From CAYQCE01 sp964415885 (GTDB taxonomy: Bacteria > Zixibacteria > MSB-5A5 > JAABVY01 > JAHJOQ01): a stretch of 28,943 nucleotides of DNA. The notes beneath the pieces were generated by a model, which worked only from the letters and a program-made list of their open reading frames with translations, made no database searches and was not told the origin of the DNA. Position 1 is the first letter of the stretch; each line of letters starts with the position of its first letter. The stretch covers positions 1 to 28,943 of the forward strand of contig CAYQCE010000050.1 of assembly GCA_964415885.1 (NCBI GenBank). Direction: 5' to 3'. This document shows, one piece after another, positions 15,912 to 23,681 of the stretch. Position numbers and translations under genes: made by a program.

Positions 15912-16409
15912 CTATCTCCAGACCGACATCTGATACACGACCTTCTCGCGGATCAAAATCCCGTCCCCGTCTTCCACTTCGAGACGATACATGTCATAGC
16001 GCACCTCAGGCCATTTCGGATCGCAGTACCGCACCTGCAAAGTGTATGTCCCCGGTGTCAGGCTGAGAGTGTCGCTTCCGGTCGCCGGGCCAATCGCCTC
16101 GAGGCAGACCTGCGGTCGATTGACCTTCTGGACACTGACCAGTATATAGTTCTCAATCAACTTCAGATCGAAGTATATCTCGTAGTTGAAACAACTGAAC
16201 TCCTCACTGGTCAGCAGGCGCAACTCGTATGTGTCGTCCCCCCGTTCTTCCGCCATGCTCCGTACGGTCGCAGCGATGCTGTCCTCTGCGCAGTAGACCG
16301 GTTGAAACTCGGGCGAGAATTCGACATCCTTGATCTGACGGTCAGCGCAGGACAGAGCGAACACCGTGATCAATAGGACAACCAGCAGCGCAATTCGTGG
16401 ATTGGCCAT
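15912..16409 (-). CDS. small lipoprotein, member 3 of a tandem paralogous trio
   Basis: 165 residues from the ATG at 16409; AAGGAG lies 11 nt upstream, or 8 nt from an adjacent GTG. Starting here exposes a lipoprotein signal (MANPRIALLVVLLITVFALSC) that longer frames would hide. The mature part contains FSCFNYEIYFDLKL, NRPQVCLEAIGPATG and GTYTLQVRYCDPKW. These match the two upstream genes at YGCMNYVVQSSL / SICATALGPA / GTYVMEISYRFPG. The conserved Cys pair may form a disulfide. The family is unknown to me; a small beta-sandwich in the periplasm or on the outer membrane is likely. Last gene of a three-gene run. Confidence 0.75.
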   Translation of the reverse strand: MANPRIALLVVLLITVFALSCADRQIKDVEFSPEFQPVYCAEDSIAATVRSMAEERGDDTYELRLLTSEEFSCFNYEIYFDLKLIENYILVSVQKVNRPQVCLEAIGPATGSDTLSLTPGTYTLQVRYCDPKWPEVRYDMYRLEVEDGDGILIREKVVYQMSVWR

Positions 16410-16425
16410 CACAACGGGTGCTCCT

Positions 16426-16941
16426 TCAACCGACTTTGACCGGGAAATCGCCGAGTTTTGTAAACCGTGCTTCCACTGGCCTGACAACGACATCTTTCTG
16501 GCTTACCAATACAATATACGAGTCAATCCATGTCTCGCCAGAAATCAAATCAGTATACGACAGTGAGAGGTGATACTGCCCCGGGTCCTCAGGCAAGCGA
16601 AAACGGGCCTTGGCCGTCTGGTCACGACGCAGGCAGTCGTCCGGCTGCTCGACCCCGGCAACATGCACGTGGATGTTCCGTCCTGTCGTCGCTATACCTG
16701 CTTTGATTCGAGAATCGTAACAGTGATACAGATGCTCCGTCTGCATGACAAGGTAGACACCCTCGGACGGGAGGGCCATTCCGGGGAGTCGCCCGAGCCA
16801 CAAGGCCCGGATGGCGATGCGCCCCTCCAGCGGCTCGACATCTGAGCGGTCAAGCAGACCAGAGTTTCCGCCGCAGCCCAATGAGATCAAAGCAACCAGC
16901 ATTATCGCGACCGAGTTTTGTTTCATGTGAGACATCCCCAT
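16426..16941 (-). CDS. small lipoprotein, member 2 of a tandem paralogous trio
   Basis: 171 residues if started at 16941, whose ATG abuts the stop of the upstream gene (TAAATG). The ATG at 16926 is a better start: GGGG lies 9 nt before it and it directly begins MKQNSVAIMLVALISLGC, a lipoprotein signal. The body shows LYHCYDSRIKAGI, GRNIHVHVAGVEQPDDCLR and GQYHLSLSYTDL, aligning with its neighbours. The GPA after the second Cys is not kept, so this copy has diverged most. Coupled translation with the preceding gene is likely. Function unknown. Confidence 0.72.
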   Translation of the reverse strand: MGMSHMKQNSVAIMLVALISLGCGGNSGLLDRSDVEPLEGRIAIRALWLGRLPGMALPSEGVYLVMQTEHLYHCYDSRIKAGIATTGRNIHVHVAGVEQPDDCLRRDQTAKARFRLPEDPGQYHLSLSYTDLISGETWIDSYIVLVSQKDVVVRPVEARFTKLGDFPVKVG

Positions 16942-17445
16942 TTAGTCCAAAATCACAAAATCCGAAGCTGGTGCTGTAAACGAAGTGCTGACGGCCTCGA
17001 AGTGGAGCATCCCCTCCTCCAGTCGCAGCAAGTACCTGTCTCGCAGAGGAATCCGGAAGCCAGGAAAACGATATGATATCTCCATCACATAAGTCCCTTC
17101 CGCAAGATCGAGATCGAAGACCGCCACTGCGGGACCAAGGGCTGTAGCGCAGATGCTCGGTGTTGCGATGCCGTCTACGTCGATATCGATGTATTTCCCA
17201 TATCTGTGCAGGCTGGACTGCACTACATAGTTCATGCAGCCGTAGATCTTCTCGCTCCGGAGTCCCACCCGCACAATCTCCCCTGCTTCACCTTCCCAGT
17301 ATGGCGGTGGGTACTGCTCGGCAAGCACGAGAAGCGTTCCGTCAAGGGGTTGCAGGCTCCACTCGTCGCCGTCGCTGTCGCCGATACCGCAACCGCACAC
17401 CATCAGACAAACTGAAGAGACAACCAGACACACAACCTTAGACAT
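16942..17445 (-). CDS. small lipoprotein, member 1 of a tandem paralogous trio
   Basis: 167 residues. The signal MSKVVCLVVSSVCLMVCGC places the likely lipidated Cys at residue 19. Conserved landmarks are YGCMNYVVQSSL, GKYIDIDVDGIATPSIC, ALGPAVAVFDLDL and GTYVMEISYR. The Cys in the first and second landmarks recur in both downstream genes. Base use and length are like its neighbours, so the trio seems to have arisen by local duplication. No enzyme motif is visible. It is the promoter-proximal gene of the run; GGGAGG precedes the ATG. Confidence 0.75.
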   Translation of the reverse strand: MSKVVCLVVSSVCLMVCGCGIGDSDGDEWSLQPLDGTLLVLAEQYPPPYWEGEAGEIVRVGLRSEKIYGCMNYVVQSSLHRYGKYIDIDVDGIATPSICATALGPAVAVFDLDLAEGTYVMEISYRFPGFRIPLRDRYLLRLEEGMLHFEAVSTSFTAPASDFVILD

Positions 17446-17515
17446 AGGGCCTCCCTTGAATCTGTTTTATGTCCTGTTCTCATCCGTTCTTTAGACGAAT
17501 GACGCACAAGGATGT

Positions 17516-17866
17516 TCACTCCGCGAGATACACCATTAGCGGCACACCTTCCGGCGATTTGCACTTTGCATATTCGAGTCCGGAATCGGCCTTGCGCGGC
17601 TCCTCTGCCGTGCCGCCGTTTTTTCTGACCATCTCCAGGGTTTCGTCCATGTTGATGGTGGCGATGGCGAGCGAAAATCTCGATCCGAAAGCGGTGCTGA
17701 CCAATGTCACCCGCTGTTTGGTAGTTGGGTCTTCGAGGATCGCGCCGTCTTTGGAACGCTCGACCTCGTTCAGCCCGAGAACACCGGTAAAAAACTTCGC
17801 CTCGGAATCGATCGACTCGACATGCACCATAGTATCGCTGAAACTGCGTTTCGAATTATCGCTCAT
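17516..17866 (-). CDS. VOC-family (glyoxalase/bleomycin resistance-like) protein
   Basis: 116 residues from the ATG at 17866, chosen because AGGAG lies 9 nt upstream. The start at 17890 lacks this and adds eight residues. The fold signature is FSDTMVHVESIDSEAKFFTG, VLGLNEVERSKDGAILEDP, then FSLAIATINMDETLEMVRKN, GGTAEEPRKA and SPEGVPLMVYLAE. This is two beta-alpha-beta-beta-beta modules typical of VOC proteins. Metal ligands may be the His of MVHVES and the Glu near ILEDP or YLAE; I cannot be sure. The substrate is unknown. It lies downstream of guaB on the same strand with a gap of about 130 nt. Confidence 0.75.
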   Translation of the reverse strand: MSDNSKRSFSDTMVHVESIDSEAKFFTGVLGLNEVERSKDGAILEDPTTKQRVTLVSTAFGSRFSLAIATINMDETLEMVRKNGGTAEEPRKADSGLEYAKCKSPEGVPLMVYLAE

Positions 17867-17997
17867 CCGTGAGCACTCCTCTTTCGTCAAACTTGGGATT
17901 GTCGATTTAGGACAATATGAAAGAAACGGTCGAAGTGCGCAATGCTAAAAACGGCGGAGATTACGGAAGCGGAAACCGCACTCAATCGGCCGGTTGT

Positions 17998-19470
17998 TCA
18001 TCGCCATGCACGGTAGTTGGGAGCTTCCTTGGTGATTGCGACGTCGTGCGGGTGGCTCTCGCGGAGAGAGGCATCCGTAATCTTCATGAACTGCGCCTTC
18101 GTCTGAAGCTCGGAGATGTCACGGCACCCGGTCAGCCCCATTCCTGCGCGCAATCCACCGACAAGCTGATAGACCGATTCTGCAAGCTCGCCCTTGTATG
18201 GCACGCGGCCCTCGATACCCTCCGGCACGAACTTCTTGACATCGGTAGTTCCGCCCTGGAAATAGCGATCGCCCGAGCCCTGACGCATTGCCTCGATCGA
18301 TCCCATTCCCCGGTACGCCTTGTAGCTTCGGCCTTCATACAGGACGACATCACCGGGCGATTCTTTCGTTCCCGCGAAGAGTGATCCGATCATGACAGCA
18401 TCCGCTCCGGCAGCGATTGCCTTCACGACATCGCCGGAGTACTTGATTCCACCGTCGGCTATAACGAACCTGTTGTGCTTCTTCGCCTCGTCACAGCATT
18501 CGAGCACAGCGGTTATCTGCGGTGCGCCGACGCCCGTAACAACACGAGTGGTGCAGATCGATCCGGGACCGACACCAATCTTGACACAGCTCGCGCCGGC
18601 ATTGATAATATCCCGCGTGCCCTCTGCAGTAACTACATTCCCGGCCATGATAGGCTTGTCGGGATATTCGCTGCGGAGCTTCTCGACAGCCTTCAAAACG
18701 CCAAGCGAATGCCCGTGCGAAGAATCTATAACGAGGACATCGACATTGGAATCGACCAGCGCCCGTGCTCGATCGAGTATTTCATCGTTTACGCCGACAG
18801 CGGCACCGACACGAAGTCGTCCCTGGTCGTCCTTGCAAGAATCTGGGTACTTAATCTTCTTCGTGATATCCTTGACGGTAATCATCCCTTTCAGGATTCC
18901 GGCGTCATCGACCACGAGCAGTTTTTCGATCTTATTCTTCTGAAGTATGTCCTGAGCTTGATCGAGGCCGATCCCGAGAGGTACGGTAATCAGATTTTCC
19001 TTCGTCATCACCTCGGAGATGGGCACATTCAGGTTGCGCTGGAATCTTAGATCACGGTTTGTGATGATTCCGACAAGCTTGCCGTTCTCTGTGATCGGGA
19101 TGCCCGAGATCGAAAACATAGTCATGACCTCGAGCGCCTGTCCTATAGGCTGGTCCGGGGGAAGCGTAATCGGGTTCACTATCATCCCGGACTCGGAGCG
19201 CTTGACCTTGTCGACCTCAGCCGCCTGCGCTCGAAGCGACAGGTTCTTGTGGATCACTCCGATGCCGCCCTGGCGGGCGAGCGCGATTGCGAGCTCTGCC
19301 TCGGTGACAGTGTCCATTGCGGCGGAGATAATGGGAATATTCAGTTCGATGTCATCGCAGATTCGCGTCTTGACATCCACGTCAGACGGCAACACATCGC
19401 TCTTTGCCGGGATCAAAAGAACGTCATCGAACGTCAATCCAACCTTTGTGATCTTGGGGTGATCCATCAT
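17998..19470 (-). CDS. guaB: inosine-5'-monophosphate dehydrogenase
   Basis: 490 residues from the ATG at 19470; this overlaps the TGA of the upstream zinc-ribbon gene (ATGATG), so the two are translationally coupled. The enzyme oxidises IMP to XMP with NAD, the committed step to guanine nucleotides. The N-terminal part is KVGLTFDDVLLIPAKSDVLP. Two CBS domains lie at about 100-210. VLVIDSSHGHS and the catalytic loop GVGPGSICTTRVVTG follow, with Cys 306. The mobile flap appears as GSGDRYFQGG and EGIEGRVPYKG. Length and motifs are complete. The N-terminus preceding 19470 would lie inside the neighbour, so the later start is preferred. Confidence 0.98.
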   Translation of the reverse strand: MMDHPKITKVGLTFDDVLLIPAKSDVLPSDVDVKTRICDDIELNIPIISAAMDTVTEAELAIALARQGGIGVIHKNLSLRAQAAEVDKVKRSESGMIVNPITLPPDQPIGQALEVMTMFSISGIPITENGKLVGIITNRDLRFQRNLNVPISEVMTKENLITVPLGIGLDQAQDILQKNKIEKLLVVDDAGILKGMITVKDITKKIKYPDSCKDDQGRLRVGAAVGVNDEILDRARALVDSNVDVLVIDSSHGHSLGVLKAVEKLRSEYPDKPIMAGNVVTAEGTRDIINAGASCVKIGVGPGSICTTRVVTGVGAPQITAVLECCDEAKKHNRFVIADGGIKYSGDVVKAIAAGADAVMIGSLFAGTKESPGDVVLYEGRSYKAYRGMGSIEAMRQGSGDRYFQGGTTDVKKFVPEGIEGRVPYKGELAESVYQLVGGLRAGMGLTGCRDISELQTKAQFMKITDASLRESHPHDVAITKEAPNYRAWR

Positions 19471-20183
19471 TCGTCGTCGTTCCCCGCCCAGTAGAGGATT
19501 CGTCCGCATGAATCGCAGGTGATGATTTTCTCACCTTTGCGGATTTCCTGAACGACATGCGGCTCGAGCTGCTTGTAGCACGCACCACATGAACGGCGTT
19601 TGACCGGCACCACGACGTCGCCGCCGCGCCCTTTGCGGATGCGCTCGTAGTTGGCCATGAGTGGTTTCGGGACACGCACGAGTACGTTCTTGCGCTCGTC
19701 GTTCTTCATCTTCATCTTTTCGGCGATCGAATCTATCTGGCCCTGGAGCTGATCGAGCTGAGCCGAGTTGTTCTCCTTGATCTGGTCGACGCGCGATTCG
19801 TATTCCTCGATCTTCCCCTCCAGTTCCTCAATCTCGTCCATCAGCAGGAGTGTCTTATCTTCGGCGGTCGCAATCGTGATCTTGCACTTGTCGATTTCCT
19901 GCGTCAGTGCGTCATACTCCTTGTTGGTCTTGATATTCAGCATCTGCTGCTGATACTTTTCGAGCGACTCCTGATTAGCAGCAACTTCGATCTCGAGATT
20001 CTTCTGCTCGAGTTTCGCCTCTTTCAGGCGCTTCTTGTAATTCTCGTAAGCCTCCTCAATCTCCACCATCTCCTTGCGGAGGTTCTCCATCATATCCGGC
20101 AGGTAATCTTTCGAACGCTCTAATTCTCCTATGAAGTAGTCGATGTCTTGCAATTTCATCAGCAATTCAATCTGTTTCTGCAT
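19467..20183 (-). CDS. coiled-coil C4 zinc-ribbon protein (DUF164 type)
   Basis: 238 residues. Residues 1-170 are strongly helical with heptads of Leu/Ile and many Glu/Lys, forming a long antiparallel coiled coil. The C-terminus has a zinc ribbon: Cys 199 and Cys 202 (SCGACYKQL), Cys 223 and Cys 226 (CDSCGRILYW). The pattern matches the widespread DUF164/zf-RING_7 family of predicted nucleic-acid-binding proteins, whose function is not settled. GGGAG lies 8 nt before the ATG. The stop overlaps the start of guaB. Its leader contains a terminator hairpin 34 nt upstream, which could regulate both genes. Confidence 0.9.
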   Translation of the reverse strand: MQKQIELLMKLQDIDYFIGELERSKDYLPDMMENLRKEMVEIEEAYENYKKRLKEAKLEQKNLEIEVAANQESLEKYQQQMLNIKTNKEYDALTQEIDKCKITIATAEDKTLLLMDEIEELEGKIEEYESRVDQIKENNSAQLDQLQGQIDSIAEKMKMKNDERKNVLVRVPKPLMANYERIRKGRGGDVVVPVKRRSCGACYKQLEPHVVQEIRKGEKIITCDSCGRILYWAGNDDE

Positions 20184-20216
20184 TACCTACTCCCAATGAA
20201 GTTCAACGGCTCGGAC

Positions 20217-20247
20217 AAATAAAAAATGCACTCGTTTTACGAGTGCA
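20217..20247 (-). terminator. intrinsic terminator between the tRNA genes and the zinc-ribbon/guaB operon
   Basis: On the minus strand a perfect 9-bp stem TGCACTCGT / ACGAGTGCA with a 3-nt loop is followed by TTTTTTATTTG. It may end the tRNA transcript, or act as an attenuator in the leader of the downstream operon, whose start codon is 34 nt away. Confidence 0.85.
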
Positions 20248-20304
20248 CAGCAATCTCCTTTATTTTCGAACTATCAAAGCAACAAGACGGTTCGAAGAAT
20301 CGAA

Positions 20305-20333
20305 ATTTGAAGCCGAGACATGTCATTTGTCAA
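20305..20333 (-). promoter_or_regulatory. possible promoter of the zinc-ribbon/guaB operon
   Basis: Minus strand: TTGACA (20333-20328), 17-nt spacer, TCAAAT (20310-20305). It lies just after tRNA-Val and upstream of the terminator. If used, the operon has a leader of about 115 nt containing that hairpin. Confidence 0.4.
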
Positions 20334-20357
20334 GCACTCTGCATTTTGGCTACCCAA

Positions 20358-20434
20358 TGGTGGGCAATACTGGATTCGAACCAGTGACCTCTCGGATGTG
20401 AACCGAACGCTCTAACCAACTGAGCTAATTGCCC
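20358..20434 (-). tRNA. tRNA-Val (anticodon CAC)
   Basis: A complete cloverleaf: acceptor arm GGGCAAT/ATTGCCC, D-arm GCTC/GAGC, anticodon loop TTCACAT with CAC, T-loop TTCGAAT, and an encoded 3' CCA. CAC reads GUG valine codons. It shares a promoter with the tRNA 20 nt upstream. Confidence 0.95.
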
Positions 20435-20454
20435 ATAAAACATCTTCATTTATG

Positions 20455-20528
20455 TGGGCCCACCAGGACTCGAACCTGGGACCCACTGATTATGAGTCAG
20501 TTGCTCTAACCGACTGAGCTATGGGCCC
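20455..20528 (-). tRNA. CAT-anticodon tRNA: elongator Met, or Ile read by lysidine-CAT
   Basis: Acceptor arm GGGCCCA/TGGGCCC, anticodon loop CTCATAA, T-loop TTCGAGT; CCA is not encoded. The paired G1-C72 excludes initiator Met. The stem-loop ACTGA-CTCATAA-TCAGT is also common in tRNA-Ile2, whose C34 is changed to lysidine by TilS, so Met versus Ile2 cannot be fixed by eye. Confidence 0.9.
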
Positions 20529-20541
20529 ATCTGAATCTACT

Positions 20542-20570
20542 ATAGTATTTCAACCCGGTTGCTCTGTCAA
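20542..20570 (-). promoter_or_regulatory. strong predicted promoter of the tRNA pair
   Basis: Minus strand: TTGACA (20570-20565), a 17-nt spacer and TACTAT (20547-20542), about 14 nt before the first tRNA base. Both hexamers are near consensus. Confidence 0.75.
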
Positions 20571-20660
20571 GTCAATTTTAGGTCGCGACTGGGACTAGGA
20601 AGCCCGACCATTGTCTGGAAATGAATCTCACCGCGTCCCCTCCGGCGATGATAGAGTTCA

Positions 20661-21161
20661 TCAGAACCCTACCTTTACTACACGGTAGATGAAGACTACA
20701 ACCATCACAACCCCCAGACCGACCTTCATAACAACCCCGGCAATGAAGCCGAGGAACGTACCGAAGCCTGCCTTCAGGGCGATATTCGCTCTCTTGCCTG
20801 CGAGGAGTTCGAATGCAATTGCACCGATTAACGGTACGAGAATCAGCCCGACAATGCTTCCGATTATGAAGCCGACTACGGTTCCGATGAATGCCCCGAG
20901 CATTCCCCATCGAGTTGCGCCGAGACGGCGTGCGCCGTATATACCCGCGAGCCAGTCGAGGACCTGAGATAGCAGCGTGAGAACGCCGAACCAGATGAGA
21001 TAGTCCTTGCCGATTGCCTCGAAGTCCGTCACGATGGCGTAGACAAACGCCGCCGCCCAGATGATTGGAGTTCCGGGCATGACCGGCAGAATTGATCCGG
21101 CCAAACCGATCATCATCACGATCAGCGTAGCCACGAACAGCAGTATATCGACAGTTTCCAA
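20661..21161 (-). CDS. DUF456 membrane protein
   Basis: 166 residues, very hydrophobic, four or five helices. Gly-rich helix motifs include IGLAGSILPVMPGTPIIWAA and LGATRWGMLGAFIGTVVG, followed by IIGSIVGLILVPLIGAIAFE; these are characteristic of DUF456. The start codon is TTG at 21161, one base after the stop of the HAD gene, implying coupled translation. Function of the family is unknown. Confidence 0.85.
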   Translation of the reverse strand: METVDILLFVATLIVMMIGLAGSILPVMPGTPIIWAAAFVYAIVTDFEAIGKDYLIWFGVLTLLSQVLDWLAGIYGARRLGATRWGMLGAFIGTVVGFIIGSIVGLILVPLIGAIAFELLAGKRANIALKAGFGTFLGFIAGVVMKVGLGVVMVVVFIYRVVKVGF

Positions 21162-21162
21162 G

Positions 21163-21891
21163 CTACTCTCTTTCGATTACATCAATGAGTCGGGAGATTT
21201 CTTTCCAGTCGTGCATGATAAAATCCGCCTTTGTGCTGTATGGCTTCCGGTCCAGAAGACCCGTATACAGGCAGGCCCTTCCGCCGATTCGATGAGCGCC
21301 GGTGATGTCGGTCCGTTCCGTGTCGCCGATATGCCAGAGCCGCATCGGGTCGCCATCCACTCTCTCCAGTACTGACATGAATGCGTGAGCGTCCGGCTTT
21401 GACTTTCCGTTTTCGTCGGAGAAGGAATAGTCCTCGAAGTATTTCTCGATGCCGTACGTCTTGAAAATCTTACGGATGACAACTCCGGGCGAGAATCCGG
21501 TGTCTGACACAACGACCAGCCGATATCGGCTCGCGAGTTCTCCCAGGGCGTGCTTCAGATTTGGTGCGAGCGGCGGCGGCCCCTGTGTTATCGCGCTCTG
21601 AACGTCTGTCAGCAACTTCTCGAAGTCTTCCCCGCCAGGCTCGAGTTTCATGAGTTTGAGCTGGTGGGTCAGCCGTTCTCTCGGCGTGAGAGTGACAGAC
21701 TCGGTCTCGTACGTCTTGTAGAAGTGCTCAGCGGTCTGCTTATAGGTGACCTCCACCATCCTCGGATTGTCGAGACCGCGTCTGACAGCGAAGTCGTTGA
21801 TTATACCGCGTCTGATTTCGGAGCCTTTCATCTCGCTCCGGAAATCGAATATCGTGCCCCAAAGGTCTAATGAAATCACGCGTTTCGTCAT
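21163..21891 (-). CDS. HAD-superfamily hydrolase
   Basis: 242 residues from the ATG at 21891 (MTKRVISLDLWGT). Starts upstream of it encode an unrelated, Cys/His-rich stretch. Motif I is LDLWGTIFDF with the nucleophile Asp 9. Motif II is VVSDTGF, motif III the Lys of NGKSKPDAHAF and motif IV HIGDTERTDITGAHRIGGR. The usual second Asp of D-x-D is Trp here, as in several D-x-W-G-T HAD subfamilies, so the general acid may come from elsewhere. The alpha-helical cap between motifs I and II is about 90 residues. The substrate is unknown. First gene of a pair with DUF456. Confidence 0.88.
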   Translation of the reverse strand: MTKRVISLDLWGTIFDFRSEMKGSEIRRGIINDFAVRRGLDNPRMVEVTYKQTAEHFYKTYETESVTLTPRERLTHQLKLMKLEPGGEDFEKLLTDVQSAITQGPPPLAPNLKHALGELASRYRLVVVSDTGFSPGVVIRKIFKTYGIEKYFEDYSFSDENGKSKPDAHAFMSVLERVDGDPMRLWHIGDTERTDITGAHRIGGRACLYTGLLDRKPYSTKADFIMHDWKEISRLIDVIERE

Positions 21892-22086
21892 AGAAGTAAT
21901 AGATACGTCCCTATGATCTGATTGCAAGTCATATCGATCTGTATATAGTGAAACACATGACCTTTTATCTTGCTCCCGACAGTGACAGCGTATTATGTTT
22001 GTTGATATTATTTCCAAACGAGCTAATTTTGATTAGCAATACTCTTAAAATGTGCAAGTTAAGCTTCATTCGGGACTGGATGTTCT

Positions 22087-22779
22087 ATGAAGATGACGAT
22101 CAAAGAGATTCTGACAGAATTCGAGAGACACTCCAAGCCACAGAACATTGAGGGGATGGGCAAGTATGGTATAACGGCTTCGAAGATTTATGGCATTCCT
22201 ATGACCGAGTTGCGCCGGTTTGCGCGCTTGATAGGCAAAGACCATCAACTCGCCCTCAAGATATATGAGACCGGGAGCCATGAGGCACGAATCCTTGCAT
22301 CATTAATCGATGAAAAACGGCGCGTAACCAAAAAGCAGATGGATGAATGGGCGCGTCAATTCGAGAACTGGGCCGACTGCGACTCCGTATGCCTTAATCT
22401 GTTCGACCAAACCGATCATGCATACGACAAGGCGCTGAAATGGAGCCGTCGCCGGACAGAGCTGGTCAAGCGTGCGGCGTTCTCGATTATGGCCGGTCTC
22501 GCAGTGCATGACAAACTCGCAGATAACGAGGATCTCGCGCAGTTCTTCCCGATTATTGAACGGGAGGCTGCCGATGAGCGCAAACTCGTGCGCAAAGCCG
22601 TGAACTGGGCGCTTCGTCAGATCGGTAAGCGTAATGCGGAGTTGAATATCGGCGCGATCGAAACCGCGCATCGGATCGTCGCCGTCGACGCGAAATCCGC
22701 ACGGTGGATAGCTACCGACGCGCTGCGTGAGCTTGAAAGCAGAAAGATTCGCAACAGATTAGAATCTCATCGCAAGTGA
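22087..22779 (+). CDS. AlkD-like DNA alkylation repair glycosylase (HEAT-like repeats)
   Basis: 230 residues, nearly all helical. The opening YGITASKIYGIPMTELRRFA matches AlkD-family proteins (Y-x-x-x-x-x-Y-G-V-x-x-x-x-L-R). Candidate active-site positions are Trp 95 and Asp 99 (NWADCDSVC) and Arg 177 (NWALRQIGK), which line up by motif with the Trp/Asp/Arg of characterised AlkD. The family removes N3/N7-alkylated bases without flipping them. HEAT-like repeats continue to the end (IVAVDAKSARWIATDALREL). It appears to be single, and no SOS box was found. GGA 9-10 nt before the ATG is a modest ribosome-binding site. Confidence 0.88.
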   Translation: MKMTIKEILTEFERHSKPQNIEGMGKYGITASKIYGIPMTELRRFARLIGKDHQLALKIYETGSHEARILASLIDEKRRVTKKQMDEWARQFENWADCDSVCLNLFDQTDHAYDKALKWSRRRTELVKRAAFSIMAGLAVHDKLADNEDLAQFFPIIEREAADERKLVRKAVNWALRQIGKRNAELNIGAIETAHRIVAVDAKSARWIATDALRELESRKIRNRLESHRK

Positions 22780-22886
22780 TTGAGAATCAAGGCTGAAAAA
22801 ACTTGCGCGACCGTCCCGGCTTTTCTTATGTTCGTCGAAATCAGCACGGGAAAAGCATGATAGTCAAAAGACCGGAGGGATAGAAC

Positions 22887-23579
22887 ATGAGACTGAAAAC
22901 TACAGCATTTGTCTTAATACTGATTCTCGGTTTCGCGGGTACCGTGCTCCATGCTCAAAACGAAACCAACTCGTATTTTGATATAGGCGGCGGCTTGGCC
23001 GTACCGCAGAATCCGGATAGAGTGAAGGATTACTGGAAGAACGGTTTCTGCGGCGGTGTGGGCTTCGGCTTCGAAGTAATGCCGATCCTATCGATAGGGA
23101 TAGTCGGCGAGTTCAACCGGTTCATGACCGATGACGAAAACGTGACCGATCTCGCTCGAGTGGAATTCGGACATCAGATTGATGGTGTCGAGGTGGATGG
23201 TGGTGAGCTCGAGACCGCTGCGGGATGGGCCATCGCCAGGCTGAATATACTCCCGATGGAAACCGGCTTCAATCCGTACGGCGTAGCCGGCCTCGGATAC
23301 GCCTATTACAAGGTGAATGAGATCACGGCTACTTACCAGGACGAGACCGTAACGAGCGAGAGCAAAGACAACTCAGGGCTGAGCCTTGCCTTTGGAGGTG
23401 GTGTTGAACTCAGATTCAATCCGAAGTTTGCCCTGTTCGGCGAGTTCAAGTACATTATCGTGTTTGCCAACGAGGATGACACAATTGACAAGGATGATTT
23501 CAAGAACCTGACTTTGACCGGCACGGAGGACGATTTCAAGTACACTCCGGTCAAGTTCGGTTTCAGGTTCTTTTTCTGA
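22887..23579 (+). CDS. outer-membrane beta-barrel protein
   Basis: 230 residues. The signal peptide ends VLHAQ at about residue 24. The mature part alternates hydrophobic and polar residues in about eight strands: SYFDIGGGLAVPQ, FCGGVGFGFEVMP, LSIGIVGEFNRFM, GWAIARLNILPME, FNPYGVAGLGYAYYKV, LSLAFGGGVELRFN, FALFGEFKYIIVF and YTPVKFGFRFFF. The final Phe is the C-terminal signature recognised by the BAM machinery. The pattern is of an OmpW/OmpA-like eight-strand barrel; the function is unknown. GGAGGG lies 9 nt before the ATG and a terminator follows. Confidence 0.85.
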   Translation: MRLKTTAFVLILILGFAGTVLHAQNETNSYFDIGGGLAVPQNPDRVKDYWKNGFCGGVGFGFEVMPILSIGIVGEFNRFMTDDENVTDLARVEFGHQIDGVEVDGGELETAAGWAIARLNILPMETGFNPYGVAGLGYAYYKVNEITATYQDETVTSESKDNSGLSLAFGGGVELRFNPKFALFGEFKYIIVFANEDDTIDKDDFKNLTLTGTEDDFKYTPVKFGFRFFF

Positions 23580-23604
23580 TAGAAATTGCATCTGGTGCCC
23601 CTAC

Positions 23605-23630
23605 GGGCCGGCGGCACAGGCTGCCGGCCC
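23605..23630 (+). terminator. hairpin terminator after the beta-barrel gene
   Basis: An 11-bp GC-rich stem (GGGCCGGCGGC / GCTGCCGGCCC, one G-U pair) with the loop ACAG. It sits 25 nt after the stop, with a weak T-rich tail. Confidence 0.6.
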
Positions 23631-23681
23631 TCTCCATTTCATGCTTGCCAAAACGCTGCTCGTGACGTTTCTATTTGGTCT

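Noticed and set aside
20183..20333. A known purine riboswitch in front of the guaB operon
   Set aside because: The leader is short and I see no purine aptamer junction; only the terminator hairpin can be supported.
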